DNA of 64,000 bases from Actinomycetota bacterium (lineage in GTDB: Bacteria > Actinomycetota > Actinomycetes > Streptosporangiales > Streptosporangiaceae), in assembly GCA_027313705.1 (NCBI GenBank), contig DAHVDE010000008.1, positions 1-64,000 of the forward strand, read 5' to 3'. The notes beneath the pieces are model-generated. The model did no database searches, had not been told where the DNA came from, and saw only the letters and a list, made by a program, of their open reading frames with translations. The position numbers and the translations under genes were made by a program. This document shows, one piece after another, positions 45,139 to 53,402 of this stretch. Positions within the stretch are counted from its first letter, which is position 1; every line of letters begins with the position of its first letter.

Positions 45139-45915
45139 ATGACGAACCGGCACGTCGCCCCGCTCGGCGCTCCCTGCTGGGTTGACCTGTGGACTTCGGA
45201 CGTCGAGGGGAGCCGGCACTTCTATGCCGGGCTGTTCGGCTGGCAGGCAGAGGAACAAAACGCCGACTACGGCGGCTACTTCATGTTCACCAGGGCAGGC
45301 GTGCCGATCGCCGGGGCAATGGGCGATATGGGGGATATGCGGGCCAACGATACCTGGAAACCCTTCTTCGCGACACAAGACATCGAGCGGACCCTGAAGC
45401 TCGCCGCCGCGCATGGCGGCACGGTGCGACTCCCGGCAACGCCAATCGACGAGCTCGGCAGTCAGGCGGTGATCGCCGACCCGTCGGGGGCGGTGACCGG
45501 CATCTGGCAGCCCGGCGGGTTCCCTGGCTTCACCGCGCTGCACGAGCACGGTACCCCGAGCTTCATCGCCATCGATGTACCCGACTATCACCGCCAGGTC
45601 GCGTTCTACCGCCAGGTATTCGGCTGGGAGCCACTTGAGGAGGAAGCCGATGGTCATCACTATGCCGGCTACCTGGACCTGGAGAACAGCCGGCCAATCG
45701 CCGGCATCGGCGACGCGGTGGAGTCGCTGGCACCAGGGGAAACGCCGTCCTGGTCGGTGTTCTGGCAATGCGACGACGTCGACGCCTCGGTCGCGAAGGT
45801 AAGCGCGCTTGGCGGGACGGTGCTCACCGACGCTGCCGATCATGGCCTCGGGCGGGTCGCCCGGGTGGCTGACCCCTCTGGCGCGCGCTTCTGGCTCTTC
45901 CGGCCGAAGGGCTAG
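45139..45915 (+). CDS. Tandem VOC-domain protein
   Basis: A 258-residue protein with two vicinal-oxygen-chelate modules: residues about 8-125 (PCWVDLWTSDVEGSRHFYAGLFGW) and 135-258 (SFIAIDVPDYHRQVAFYRQVFGW to VADPSGARFWLFRPK). This two-module form is common in actinomycetes, often described as glyoxalase/bleomycin-resistance-like. AAGGAG precedes ATG 45139. The substrate is unknown. Confidence 0.85.
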   Translation: MTNRHVAPLGAPCWVDLWTSDVEGSRHFYAGLFGWQAEEQNADYGGYFMFTRAGVPIAGAMGDMGDMRANDTWKPFFATQDIERTLKLAAAHGGTVRLPATPIDELGSQAVIADPSGAVTGIWQPGGFPGFTALHEHGTPSFIAIDVPDYHRQVAFYRQVFGWEPLEEEADGHHYAGYLDLENSRPIAGIGDAVESLAPGETPSWSVFWQCDDVDASVAKVSALGGTVLTDAADHGLGRVARVADPSGARFWLFRPKG

Positions 45916-46009
45916 GGCCTAGCGCCGTGATCAAAACGTCGTTCCCGCAGGAACAATTCCGGCACGGGAACCTGCCATGATTGGGTTGGCAAGTGAACGG
46001 GAGTGGGTC

Positions 46010-46855
46010 ATGAACGAGGAAACTGCCCTCAGCGTCCCATCGACTGTCGGCCTGCCCAGGTACTCGCCAGGTCCGCAGGTGCCCGGACCGGGCACGCTCG
46101 CCGTCGCGGTGCGCGGGTTGCGCAAGAGCTTCGGTGGCAAGGAGGCAGTGGCGGGCATCGACCTGGATGTGGCGGCCGGTTCCCTCGCCGGGCTGGTCGG
46201 GCCGAACGGGGCAGGCAAGACCACGTCGTTGTCGATGATGACCGGGCTGCTCCGGCCGGATGGCGGGGATGTACGAGTCAACGGACTGGATGTGTGGCAG
46301 GACCCGCCTGCGGCTAAGGCGATCATCGGTGTCGTGCCTGCCGAGGTCCGGCTGTTCGAGCGGCTCAGCGGCGAGGAACTGCTTGAGTATGCCGGGCGGC
46401 TGCGCGGCATGCCGGCCAGTGAGGCGCGCTCGCGAGCCGCCCAGTTGCTTGACGTGCTTGACCTGGCCGGCGATGCCAGCCGGCTGGTCGCCGACTATTC
46501 CACCGGCATGCGCAAGAAGGCCGCGCTCGGCTGCGCGCTGATCCACAATCCCTCCGTGCTGTTCCTTGACGAGCCGCTTGAGGGCGTGGACCCGGTGTCG
46601 GCCGACGTGATCCGCCACCTGCTGAAGCGATTCACCGAGTCCGGCTCGACCGTCCTGTTCTCCAGCCACGTCATGGAGCTAGTGGAGCAGGTCTGCGACC
46701 ACGTTTCCGTCATCGACAAGGGCAAGATCGTGATAAGCGGCACCACCGACCAGGTGCGCGGCGGCAAGACGCTGCAGCGCGCCTTCATCGATCTGGTCGG
46801 CCCCAGGACGCGCGACGAGGAAGGGCTGTCATGGCTCGGCTCTTCGCCCGCCTGA
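46010..46855 (+). CDS. ABC transporter ATP-binding protein
   Basis: A 281-residue ATPase of an ABC-2-like transporter. Walker A is VGPNGAGKTTSLSMMTGLL, the Q-loop region VVPAEVRLFERLSGEE, the signature DYSTGMRKKAALGCAL (a STGMRKK variant, as in the CcmA/YhaQ-like group), Walker B VLFLDEPLEGVD and the H-loop LFSSHVMELV. ATG 46010 follows GGGAGTGGGTC. It overlaps the membrane protein gene by 25 bases and probably drives that partner. Confidence 0.9.
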   Translation: MNEETALSVPSTVGLPRYSPGPQVPGPGTLAVAVRGLRKSFGGKEAVAGIDLDVAAGSLAGLVGPNGAGKTTSLSMMTGLLRPDGGDVRVNGLDVWQDPPAAKAIIGVVPAEVRLFERLSGEELLEYAGRLRGMPASEARSRAAQLLDVLDLAGDASRLVADYSTGMRKKAALGCALIHNPSVLFLDEPLEGVDPVSADVIRHLLKRFTESGSTVLFSSHVMELVEQVCDHVSVIDKGKIVISGTTDQVRGGKTLQRAFIDLVGPRTRDEEGLSWLGSSPA

Positions 46856-48423
46856 AGCTGCGCCTGCTGCTCAATGCGCTGCGCTCGTCAAACGCAGCCA
46901 AGATCAGCTTTATCATCAGCACGGCATTCGCTGTGGCGCTCGCGGTCCTCACCTTCTTGGCGCTGGCTTCCTTCAGCGGCAAGAGCACATCGGCGGACCT
47001 GACCGCGGTCATCTTCACCGTGTTCGCGTTCGGCTGGCTGATCGCGCCGATCATGGTCTTCGGCGTGGACGGCACACTTGACCCGGCGACGCTGGCAATG
47101 TACCCGCTGCGCACCCGCAAGCTCATCGCCGGGCTGCTGGCGGCCTCGGCTACCGGCGCCTGGCCGCTGGCCAATGTGGCCGGCCTGCTCGGGGTGACCA
47201 TAGGGCTGGCACACGGCCCGCTCGGCGAGGTCGTGGCGGTGGCCGCGGTGGCCTTGCAGGTGCTGTTCTGCATCTCCTTGTCGCGATTCGTGACAACGTC
47301 CATGGCAGGCCTGCTGCGGTCGCGGCGCGGCAGGGACCTGGCCGCGTTCCTGATCGTTCCGCTCGTCGCGCTGTATGAGTTCTTCACCCAGGTGGTGCCG
47401 AAGGCGGCCGCGGCGGGCAAGATCACCACGGCGAGCTTCGCCGGGCTCGACGCATGGATGCGCTGGCTGCCGCCTGGCTTGGCGGCGCACGCGATCCAGG
47501 ACGCCTCGGACGGACGGCTCGGCCTGGCTTTCCTTCGCCTGGCCTTGCTGGCTGCCGTTATCGTCGTGCTCGGCTGGCTGTGGGTCAGGTCGCTCAGCCG
47601 GGCACTGGTAACGGCCGACACCACTACCCAGGGCGCGCGGGTCCGCAGTGCCAACCTGCCGTTCGCCAGGTTCGGCTTGCGCGGCGCCGTCGCCGCCAGG
47701 TTCTGGCTCTACCAGCGCCGTGAGCCAGCCTCGCTGGTCTGCTGGGCTCTGGTCGCGGTCATCACGGCCGCTGCTTCCGCGAGTTCGGTACTCGGCAAGC
47801 AGCACCATCCTGGTGTCATCTTCTTGAGCGCGATCCTTGGTGCCGCGTTCGCCGGGGTCTTTCACGCCAACTCGGTCGGACTTACCGGTCCTCCCTTCGT
47901 GCTTGAAGGGACGGCGCTGGCCAGGACACGCGACCTGCGCGCATATTTCTCTGGCCAGAACGTCGTGCTCAGCGTCATCGGAGCGCCGCTGATCATCGCA
48001 GTCTGCTTCGGCCTGGCAGCCACGGCCCGCCGGCCAGGACTCGGCCTCGAGGCGGCGCCTGTCGTGCTGGCTGGCCTCGGCGCTGCCCTGGGGCTGAGCA
48101 ATGTGTTCACCGTGGCACTCCCCTACCCGATGGTCAGGCGAATCAGCAACCCGATGCTGACGTCCGCACCCGGTTACAGCGCCCACCGGCTCGGCATGAC
48201 TTTCGGCACCCTGGCAGGCACCGCCGTGGCGGCCGCGCCTGCCCTCGTCGCGGCGCTGCTGACTGCGGCAGATCCGCTCGCGATCCGCGTCGGAGTGCTG
48301 CTGCCGTGCTCGGCCGTCTACGGCTGCGCGCTCGCGCTGGCCGGCGCGCGGATCGCGGCGAACGCGGCGACAGCCAAGATGCCGGAGTTGTGCCAGGTCG
48401 CCATCCGCAGCGCCATGTCCTGA
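46831..48423 (+). CDS. ABC transporter membrane subunit
   Basis: A 530-residue integral membrane protein with at least ten hydrophobic segments (KISFIISTAFAVALAVLTFL, LIAPIMVFGVDGTLDPATLA, LIIAVCFGLAATARR and others). It has two similar halves, as in the large ABC-2-type permeases that pair with CcmA-like ATPases. It starts inside the ATPase gene and is translationally coupled. The substrate is unknown. Confidence 0.82.
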   Translation: MARLFARLKLRLLLNALRSSNAAKISFIISTAFAVALAVLTFLALASFSGKSTSADLTAVIFTVFAFGWLIAPIMVFGVDGTLDPATLAMYPLRTRKLIAGLLAASATGAWPLANVAGLLGVTIGLAHGPLGEVVAVAAVALQVLFCISLSRFVTTSMAGLLRSRRGRDLAAFLIVPLVALYEFFTQVVPKAAAAGKITTASFAGLDAWMRWLPPGLAAHAIQDASDGRLGLAFLRLALLAAVIVVLGWLWVRSLSRALVTADTTTQGARVRSANLPFARFGLRGAVAARFWLYQRREPASLVCWALVAVITAAASASSVLGKQHHPGVIFLSAILGAAFAGVFHANSVGLTGPPFVLEGTALARTRDLRAYFSGQNVVLSVIGAPLIIAVCFGLAATARRPGLGLEAAPVVLAGLGAALGLSNVFTVALPYPMVRRISNPMLTSAPGYSAHRLGMTFGTLAGTAVAAAPALVAALLTAADPLAIRVGVLLPCSAVYGCALALAGARIAANAATAKMPELCQVAIRSAMS

Positions 48424-48479
48424 GCGGGCATTAGGTACATGCGTTGCCTGACCGCACCGGATGCACGAGAATTGGCTGT

Positions 48480-48815
48480 GTGCACGACCTGACAAACTTC
48501 ATCGGCAGCTATTGGTGGCTGATGTTCATCATCGGCCCGATGGCGGGCGGTGCGGTGCAGCAACACCACGCGCGGCGGCTGAAGATCATCGAAGCCAAGG
48601 GCAAGCTGACCGAACAGCGCCAGGCCGCCCTGGCGCCATCTCCTGAACCGCAGCCCGTCTGCGGATGCACGCATCACCTGAGCTTCCATAATCCGCATAC
48701 CAGCAACTGCGCGGTCGACGACTGCCGCTGCCAGCAGTACGTCGGGCCAGAGCCGCTCGGCCACGTCTTCGCGCTGCCGCTCGTAGACCCTGACGCTATC
48801 GACTCCGGCCGCTGA
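48480..48815 (+). CDS. Small membrane-anchored protein with Cys/His cluster
   Basis: A 111-residue protein. The N-terminus is a single membrane helix (FIGSYWWLMFIIGPMAGGA), followed by a helical charged segment (HHARRLKIIEAKGKLTEQRQ). The tail has a putative zinc site: CGCTHHLSFHNPHTSNCAVDDCRCQQY-like spacing at about residues 61-87 (Cys-x-Cys, His-His, Cys...Cys-x-Cys). Two of three copies of a dispersed 15-base motif lie at its 3' end and beyond. The function is unknown. Confidence 0.55.
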   Translation: MHDLTNFIGSYWWLMFIIGPMAGGAVQQHHARRLKIIEAKGKLTEQRQAALAPSPEPQPVCGCTHHLSFHNPHTSNCAVDDCRCQQYVGPEPLGHVFALPLVDPDAIDSGR

Positions 48816-48899
48816 GGCAGCGTCCCGGCCCGGCGCCGCGCGCGGACGTGGCATGAAAGCGGTCCCGGCGCCAAGCGAACCCGGACGCTATCGACGCCG
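48793..48899. repeat. Two copies of a dispersed ACGCTATCGAC(G/T)CCG motif
   Basis: Copies lie at 48793-48807 (with T at the variable base) and 48885-48899. A third is at 24221-24235. Each is preceded by A/G-A-C-C-C, and the similarity covers about 22 bases. The first copy also encodes the C-terminal DAIDSG of the small protein. No associated structure was identified. Confidence 0.45.
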
Positions 48900-49119
48900 G
48901 CAACGCGCGCCTGGCCTGCGTCAGCCGGGTGAACCCGCATGCATGCAGGTAGATAGTTGACAAGAGTACCATTGATTCTTTAATGTTGTTCATTGAACCA
49001 TCTCCTAGAGAACTGGCCAAGCTGACCGGAGGGAACGCCGCTCAGCGCACGTCGCACTGAGCGGAAGCCATGCCAGATCCTGGCTGCACCCTGCCCGTCA
49101 GTCCGTGAGGAGAGCGCAG
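48816..49119. other. Intergenic region
   Basis: No gene seen. It contains the second dispersed motif copy and an AT-richer stretch (TTGATTCTTTAATGTTGTTC near 48973) that may be promoter DNA for the downstream flavoprotein gene. Confidence 0.4.
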
Positions 49120-49752
49120 ATGAACTTCGCCCGGATTGCCGTCATCTACTACAGCGCGACGGGTAACGTGCACCGACTGGCCAGCGCGGTGGCGGAGGGT
49201 GCGGCCGGAGCGGGCGCCGAGGTGCGGCTGCGGCGAGTCGCCGAGCTCGCTCCCGACTATGCCATCGACATGAATCCCGCCTGGCGAACTCACCTGGAGG
49301 AGGCCAGGCGGACGGTCGAGGAAGCGAGCCCAGCGGACCTCGCCTGGGCGGACGGCTTCGCCCTCGGCTCGCCTACGAGGTTCGGGAGCGTGTCCGCGCA
49401 GCTTAAGCAGTTCATCGATCAAACCGGCCCGCTTTGGGTGGCTGGCGAACTGTCGGACAAGGCCGCGACAGCGTTTACCTCTGCCATTAACCGCCATGGC
49501 GGTCAGGAGTCGACGCTGCTGGCGTTACACAACGTCTTCTGCCACTGGGGCAGCGTAATCGTGCCGCCGGGCTACACCGACCCGCTCCTGTTTCCTGCGG
49601 GAGGCAACCCGTACGGCACGTCGTTCGTGTCCGGCGTACAAGGTATTCGTCCCAGTGCGGAGACTCTCGCCGCCGCGCGCTATCAGGGCCGCCGGCTCGC
49701 CGAGGTCGCCAGCCACCTGAGTGCCTTCCGGTCGGCCAGGCTGGCGAAGTAA
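49120..49752 (+). CDS. wrbA: WrbA-like flavodoxin/NAD(P)H:quinone oxidoreductase
   Basis: A 210-residue flavodoxin-fold protein. The FMN-phosphate loop reads YYSATGNVHRLASAV near the N-terminus, GFALGSPTRFGSVSAQLKQFID covers the isoalloxazine region, and HGGQESTLLALHNVFCHWG matches WrbA. It reduces quinones by two electrons with NAD(P)H. ATG 49120 follows GAGGAGAG. It is probably a detoxification enzyme. Confidence 0.88.
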   Translation: MNFARIAVIYYSATGNVHRLASAVAEGAAGAGAEVRLRRVAELAPDYAIDMNPAWRTHLEEARRTVEEASPADLAWADGFALGSPTRFGSVSAQLKQFIDQTGPLWVAGELSDKAATAFTSAINRHGGQESTLLALHNVFCHWGSVIVPPGYTDPLLFPAGGNPYGTSFVSGVQGIRPSAETLAAARYQGRRLAEVASHLSAFRSARLAK

Positions 49753-49780
49753 CCCAGTCGGGCCCGCCGATCTAGCCGGC

Positions 49781-50494
49781 TCAGTCGGCCGGGGCGGCGA
49801 GCACGTCTAGCAACTCCGCGGCCCAGCGGTCGGAGTAGCTCTCGAACACAGGGAACCCGGCGGGCGGGGGCGCCGACCAGTGGTAGGCGACACCCGGATT
49901 ATGCCGCGTGAAGCCGCTGCGGGCGAACACGTGAGGGCTCCCCTGGATCTTCGGACCTTGCGCTATCTGCCAGTCACGGTAGACCTCGGCCCGCCCGGCA
50001 CCGCTGGCGATCGCGTCGGCGAGTGCGGCCGTGTCAACGTGCCCGCAACCCTCGGCGATGTCCAGCACGACTGAGGAGATGCTGATGCAAGCGTGGTCGA
50101 TGTAGAAGGCGGCCCTGAGCGCGGTATCAAGTTCGTCGCTGGCGCGCAGCCCGCCGACCGCAGGGTCTTTGGCCGCTTGCACGGCCTCCAGCGCAGGCAG
50201 CATGGTTACCGGGTACGTGCACTCAGGCTCCCGCCAGGGTCGCCAGCCAAGGTCAGGGCGCTTCCCGCCGATGACCGTGACCTCAGCGTCCACGATGAAC
50301 TTCGGAGTCGGCATCCGGTTGAACAGTTCCAGTGGGAACGCCCGGTGGTTCACCGTGATCTGCTGCCCCCTGGCCGATGCTTGAGCGTGCAGCGTATGCA
50401 GGGCGAGCGTCGCCCACGGGCAACCGATATCCGACCAGACGGTCACGGTCCGCGACTGCCCGTCAGCCGTGCCGATATCGCTGTCGTATGCCAT
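49781..50494 (-). CDS. DsbA-family (FrnE/HCCA-isomerase-like) protein
   Basis: A 237-residue thioredoxin-fold protein. The active-site region is WSDIGCPWATLALHTL near residue 20-35, with a single Cys rather than CxxC, then NHRAFPLELFN and a helical insertion. The C-terminal KIQGSPHVFA with the cis-Pro SP-H motif matches the FrnE/polyketide-oxidoreductase group. Because the second Cys of CxxC is absent, it cannot act as a classic dithiol oxidase. It is convergent with the flavoprotein gene. It lies just left of locus 2 but shows no clear link to it. Confidence 0.82.
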   Translation of the reverse strand: MAYDSDIGTADGQSRTVTVWSDIGCPWATLALHTLHAQASARGQQITVNHRAFPLELFNRMPTPKFIVDAEVTVIGGKRPDLGWRPWREPECTYPVTMLPALEAVQAAKDPAVGGLRASDELDTALRAAFYIDHACISISSVVLDIAEGCGHVDTAALADAIASGAGRAEVYRDWQIAQGPKIQGSPHVFARSGFTRHNPGVAYHWSAPPPAGFPVFESYSDRWAAELLDVLAAPAD

Positions 50495-50746
50495 TTAACG
50501 ATCGTATGAGGCGGAGAAGTCCGCCTGCGAGGCGGATTCACGCCAGAAATGGCTGTCATCATCTGGCATGTGCGCCAGTGCCGTGTGAGCTTCTGGCCGG
50601 CAAGCTGACCGAGATGGCGCTGCGGTTCACGCGATCACGTGATTACCCCAGATCCGCGCCCTGGGCACCCTCGACTCGTTGAGCGAACGGATCTCCTTGA
50701 GCGATCGAAAAGAATCGGCCTTCGCTGGAGACGGGCGGATCATCTG
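50495..50746. promoter_or_regulatory. Upstream region of the locus 2 rightward operon with palindrome ATCACGTGAT
   Basis: The region between the DsbA-like gene and DAHP synthase contains the perfect 10-base palindrome ATCACGTGAT at 50634-50643 (extended GATCACGTGATT). The identical palindrome lies upstream of the opposing operon at 63833-63842. It is a candidate operator for a cluster-specific regulator. GGAG at 50727 and GGGCGG at 50733 precede ATG 50747 at non-ideal spacing. Confidence 0.6.
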
Positions 50747-51967
50747 ATGACTGCGACCCTACCTATGAGCGGCTTGGCTGTCCTGGAAGCTGGCGCGTGC
50801 GAGGCGCCGGCCAGGGATGCCGGGCTGGCACAACAGCCGCACTGGGGCGGCCACCCTGATCTCGAACGGATCAAGACGCTGCTTCGCGAGCTGCCGCCCA
50901 TGGTCACCGCGACCGAACTGAACCAGCTGCGCGAGGCGCTCGTCCGCGTGCAGGGGGCGGGTGCCATGCTCGTTCAGGCAGGCGATTGCGCTGAAAGCCT
51001 GTATGAATGCACCGAGGCAGGCACCGCGGCAAAGCTCGACGTGCTCAGCCAGCTCGCCGACCACGCCGAGAGCCGCCTCGGGCTGCCTGTGGTCCGGGTT
51101 GGCCGGATCGCGGGGCAGTTCGCCAAGCCCAGGTCCCGGCCAGTGGAGACGCACAAGGGGCGAGAGCTGCCCGTCTTCCGCGGCCACATGATCAACTCCG
51201 AGACGCCGACCACTGAGGCGCGGCGCCATGATCCCTATCGCATGTTGTGGGCCTACCGGGCTGGCCTGAAGGTCTCTGACCGGCTCAGGGGGAGTCGCGA
51301 TGGCGCGCCAGCGAGGTCCGTGGCGGCCGGCCCGTGGACCAGCCATGAAATGCTGGTCATCGACTATGAGACCAGCCTGCTCCGGATGGACTTCGAAAGC
51401 GGGATGATCTTCCTTGGGTCGGCTCACTTCCCCTGGGTAGGTGAGCGGACCCGCGATCCCCGCGGCGCGCACGTCAGGCTCCTCGCCACCGTGCACAACC
51501 CGCTGGCATGCAAGCTGGGACCCAATGCCCGCCTCTCCGACGTCATCGAACTGTGCGAGCAACTGGACCCCGACCGGACGCCAGGGCGCCTGACGCTGAT
51601 CGCGCGAATGGGAGCGCGGCACGTGACAGAGGCGCTGCCGCCGCTCGCTGCGGGCGTCCGCCGGTCCGGGCATCCGGTTATCTGGCTGTGCGACCCCATG
51701 CACGCGAACACCATCCAGGCAGCCGCCGGAGTCAAGACCCGCCGGATGACCGACATGATCCAGGAAGCAAGGAGCTTCCTGGCCGTAATGGACCGGCTGA
51801 ACCTGCACCCAGGGGGACTTCATCTCGAGGTCGCTGCCTCGGCGGTTACCGAGTGCATCGGCAGCCGGATCGCCGACGACAGCTCCATGCTCAGCCAGTA
51901 CACCACCTTGTGCGACCCGCGGCTGAATCCCGATCAAGCCATCGAACTCATCGACGCGTGGGCATGA
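50747..51967 (+). CDS. phzC: Class II DAHP synthase (PhzC-like)
   Basis: A 406-residue class II 3-deoxy-D-arabino-heptulosonate-7-phosphate synthase. Diagnostic segments are LVQAGDCAES, VVRVGRIAGQFAKPRS, FRGHMINSE, MDFESGMIFLGSAHFPWVGER, LIARMGARHV and the metal-site CDPMHANT followed by GGLHLEVAASAVTECIG. It condenses PEP with erythrose-4-phosphate and feeds the shikimate pathway. Cluster-bound copies such as PhzC push carbon to chorismate. Here the PhzE/PhzD/SDR set downstream consumes chorismate. It is the first gene of the rightward operon. Confidence 0.92.
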   Translation: MTATLPMSGLAVLEAGACEAPARDAGLAQQPHWGGHPDLERIKTLLRELPPMVTATELNQLREALVRVQGAGAMLVQAGDCAESLYECTEAGTAAKLDVLSQLADHAESRLGLPVVRVGRIAGQFAKPRSRPVETHKGRELPVFRGHMINSETPTTEARRHDPYRMLWAYRAGLKVSDRLRGSRDGAPARSVAAGPWTSHEMLVIDYETSLLRMDFESGMIFLGSAHFPWVGERTRDPRGAHVRLLATVHNPLACKLGPNARLSDVIELCEQLDPDRTPGRLTLIARMGARHVTEALPPLAAGVRRSGHPVIWLCDPMHANTIQAAAGVKTRRMTDMIQEARSFLAVMDRLNLHPGGLHLEVAASAVTECIGSRIADDSSMLSQYTTLCDPRLNPDQAIELIDAWA

Positions 51968-51983
51968 GAACACGCGAACCCGA

Positions 51984-52001
51984 ATCACGTAAATAAGTGA
52001 T
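51984..52001. promoter_or_regulatory. Inverted repeat ATCAC-N8-GTGAT
   Basis: In the short gap after DAHP synthase, ATCAC (51984-51988) and GTGAT (51997-52001) form an inverted repeat separated by 8 bases. The arms equal the half-sites of the cluster palindrome ATCACGTGAT. It may be a weaker operator controlling the aspartate kinase part of the operon. Confidence 0.4.
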
Positions 52002-52073
52002 GCAACGCAAGGCGTGCATGAAGAACCATTCGCTAAGAAATGCGCCTTGAAAATCAGAGAAACCGGATCAGTC

Positions 52074-53384
52074 ATGGAAGTCGTGGTCCAGAAATACGGC
52101 GGAAGCTCGTTGTCGACCTTCGCGAAGGTACTGGCGGCCGGCGAGCACGCCGCTGCGGCGCGGCTGGCGGGAGTGCCCCTGATAATCGTCGTCTCGGCGC
52201 GCGGCGATGCCACAGACGATCTGCTCCGTACGGTCGACGAGGTCAGCGGTCAGATCCGCTCGCCGGAGGTCGGCCGCGAGATCGACCAGTTGCTCGCCAC
52301 CGGAGAGTGCGCCTCGGCTGCCCTGCTCGCCCTCGCCATCGGCCGGTTCGGAGTCCCGGCGATGTCCTTGACCGCGAGTCAGGCCGGGATACTTGCCACT
52401 GGTCACCCGGGCAGCGGGGTGATCACAGAAGTGAGAGCCGAGCGGGTCAGGCAGTTGCTGGCGGCGGGCCGGGTGCCGGTGGTCACCGGATTCCAGGGTC
52501 TCACGCCGCAGGGCGACATCATCACGCTCGGACGGGGCGGCTCGGACACCACCGCAGTTGCCATGGCCGCTGCCATGGCGGCCAGCACTTGCGAGATTTA
52601 CACCGACGTGGATGGCGTATTCACCGCCGACCCCAGGGTCGTGCCTGACGCTTTCAGGCTGCCGGCGGTCGATTCAGGGATCATGGCAGAAATGGCCTTC
52701 GCCGGCGCACGCGTATTGCACGCACGGGCCGTGGAACTCGCGGCCATACGCGGCGTCAGGATTCAGGTGCGCAGCTCACTGACCCGCGGCCCAGGCACCT
52801 TCATCTTGCCGACCCGATCCTCATTCCCCGCCATGTCAGAAGCGGAAGGCGAATCCATGCTCGAGCACGACGGAGCCCTTAGCGCCATTGTCCACGACCT
52901 CGATGTGGCCAGGGTGCTTGTGCATTCCCGGTACGGCAGGACCGACCTGGCGGCCGAGCTCATGCCCGCGCTAGCCGACATGACCATTCCCATCGACATG
53001 GTGGCCAGGTCGGGACCAGCAGAGGAAGAGTTCAGGATGGGATTCACCATCAGGCGCGGTGATGCCGACCTGGTCAGGACGGCGCTCGCCGACGTTATGG
53101 CGCGGTGCGGTGCCTCAGTGCGGGTGGACGACGACCTGGGAAAGGTTTCGGTCATCGGCATGGGCCTGCTGAGCCGCCCCGAGTACGCGTCGCGCATGAT
53201 CGCCGCGCTGGCAGCAGAAGGCATTACCACAAGCTGGATATCGACTTCCCAGCTCAGGGCGTCAGCCATCATCGCCAGGCACCGCGTTATCCGCGCCGTC
53301 GAAGTGCTGCACCACGAGTTCGCCGCAGAACTCGCCGTCCCGTGGCCAGCGAGCCGGGCCATCTCCGGCATGCGGGCTGACTGA
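52074..53384 (+). CDS. lysC: Aspartate kinase dedicated to locus 2
   Basis: A 436-residue aspartate kinase with C-terminal ACT domains. It has VVVQKYGGSSLS at the start, GRGGSDTTAVAMAAAMAAS, YTDVDGVFTADPR and MAEMAFAGARVLHARAVELA, followed by tandem ACT modules (AIVHDLDVARVLVHS; GLLSRPEYASRMIAALAAEGI). It phosphorylates L-aspartate, the first step to aspartate-4-semialdehyde, a substrate of the 3-amino-4-hydroxybenzoate branch encoded next door. ATG 52074 is chosen as homology begins with EVVVQKYGG; GTG 52014 is possible. The cluster has no aspartate-semialdehyde dehydrogenase, so the housekeeping enzyme must supply that step. Confidence 0.92.
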   Translation: MEVVVQKYGGSSLSTFAKVLAAGEHAAAARLAGVPLIIVVSARGDATDDLLRTVDEVSGQIRSPEVGREIDQLLATGECASAALLALAIGRFGVPAMSLTASQAGILATGHPGSGVITEVRAERVRQLLAAGRVPVVTGFQGLTPQGDIITLGRGGSDTTAVAMAAAMAASTCEIYTDVDGVFTADPRVVPDAFRLPAVDSGIMAEMAFAGARVLHARAVELAAIRGVRIQVRSSLTRGPGTFILPTRSSFPAMSEAEGESMLEHDGALSAIVHDLDVARVLVHSRYGRTDLAAELMPALADMTIPIDMVARSGPAEEEFRMGFTIRRGDADLVRTALADVMARCGASVRVDDDLGKVSVIGMGLLSRPEYASRMIAALAAEGITTSWISTSQLRASAIIARHRVIRAVEVLHHEFAAELAVPWPASRAISGMRAD

Positions 53385-53402
53385 TTCAGGAGAGGAAAAC
53401 TC

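Noticed and set aside
46888..48495. A 535-codon open frame on the minus strand
   Set aside because: It is antisense to the ABC membrane subunit gene and its composition is Arg/Gln/Gly-rich without any domain.
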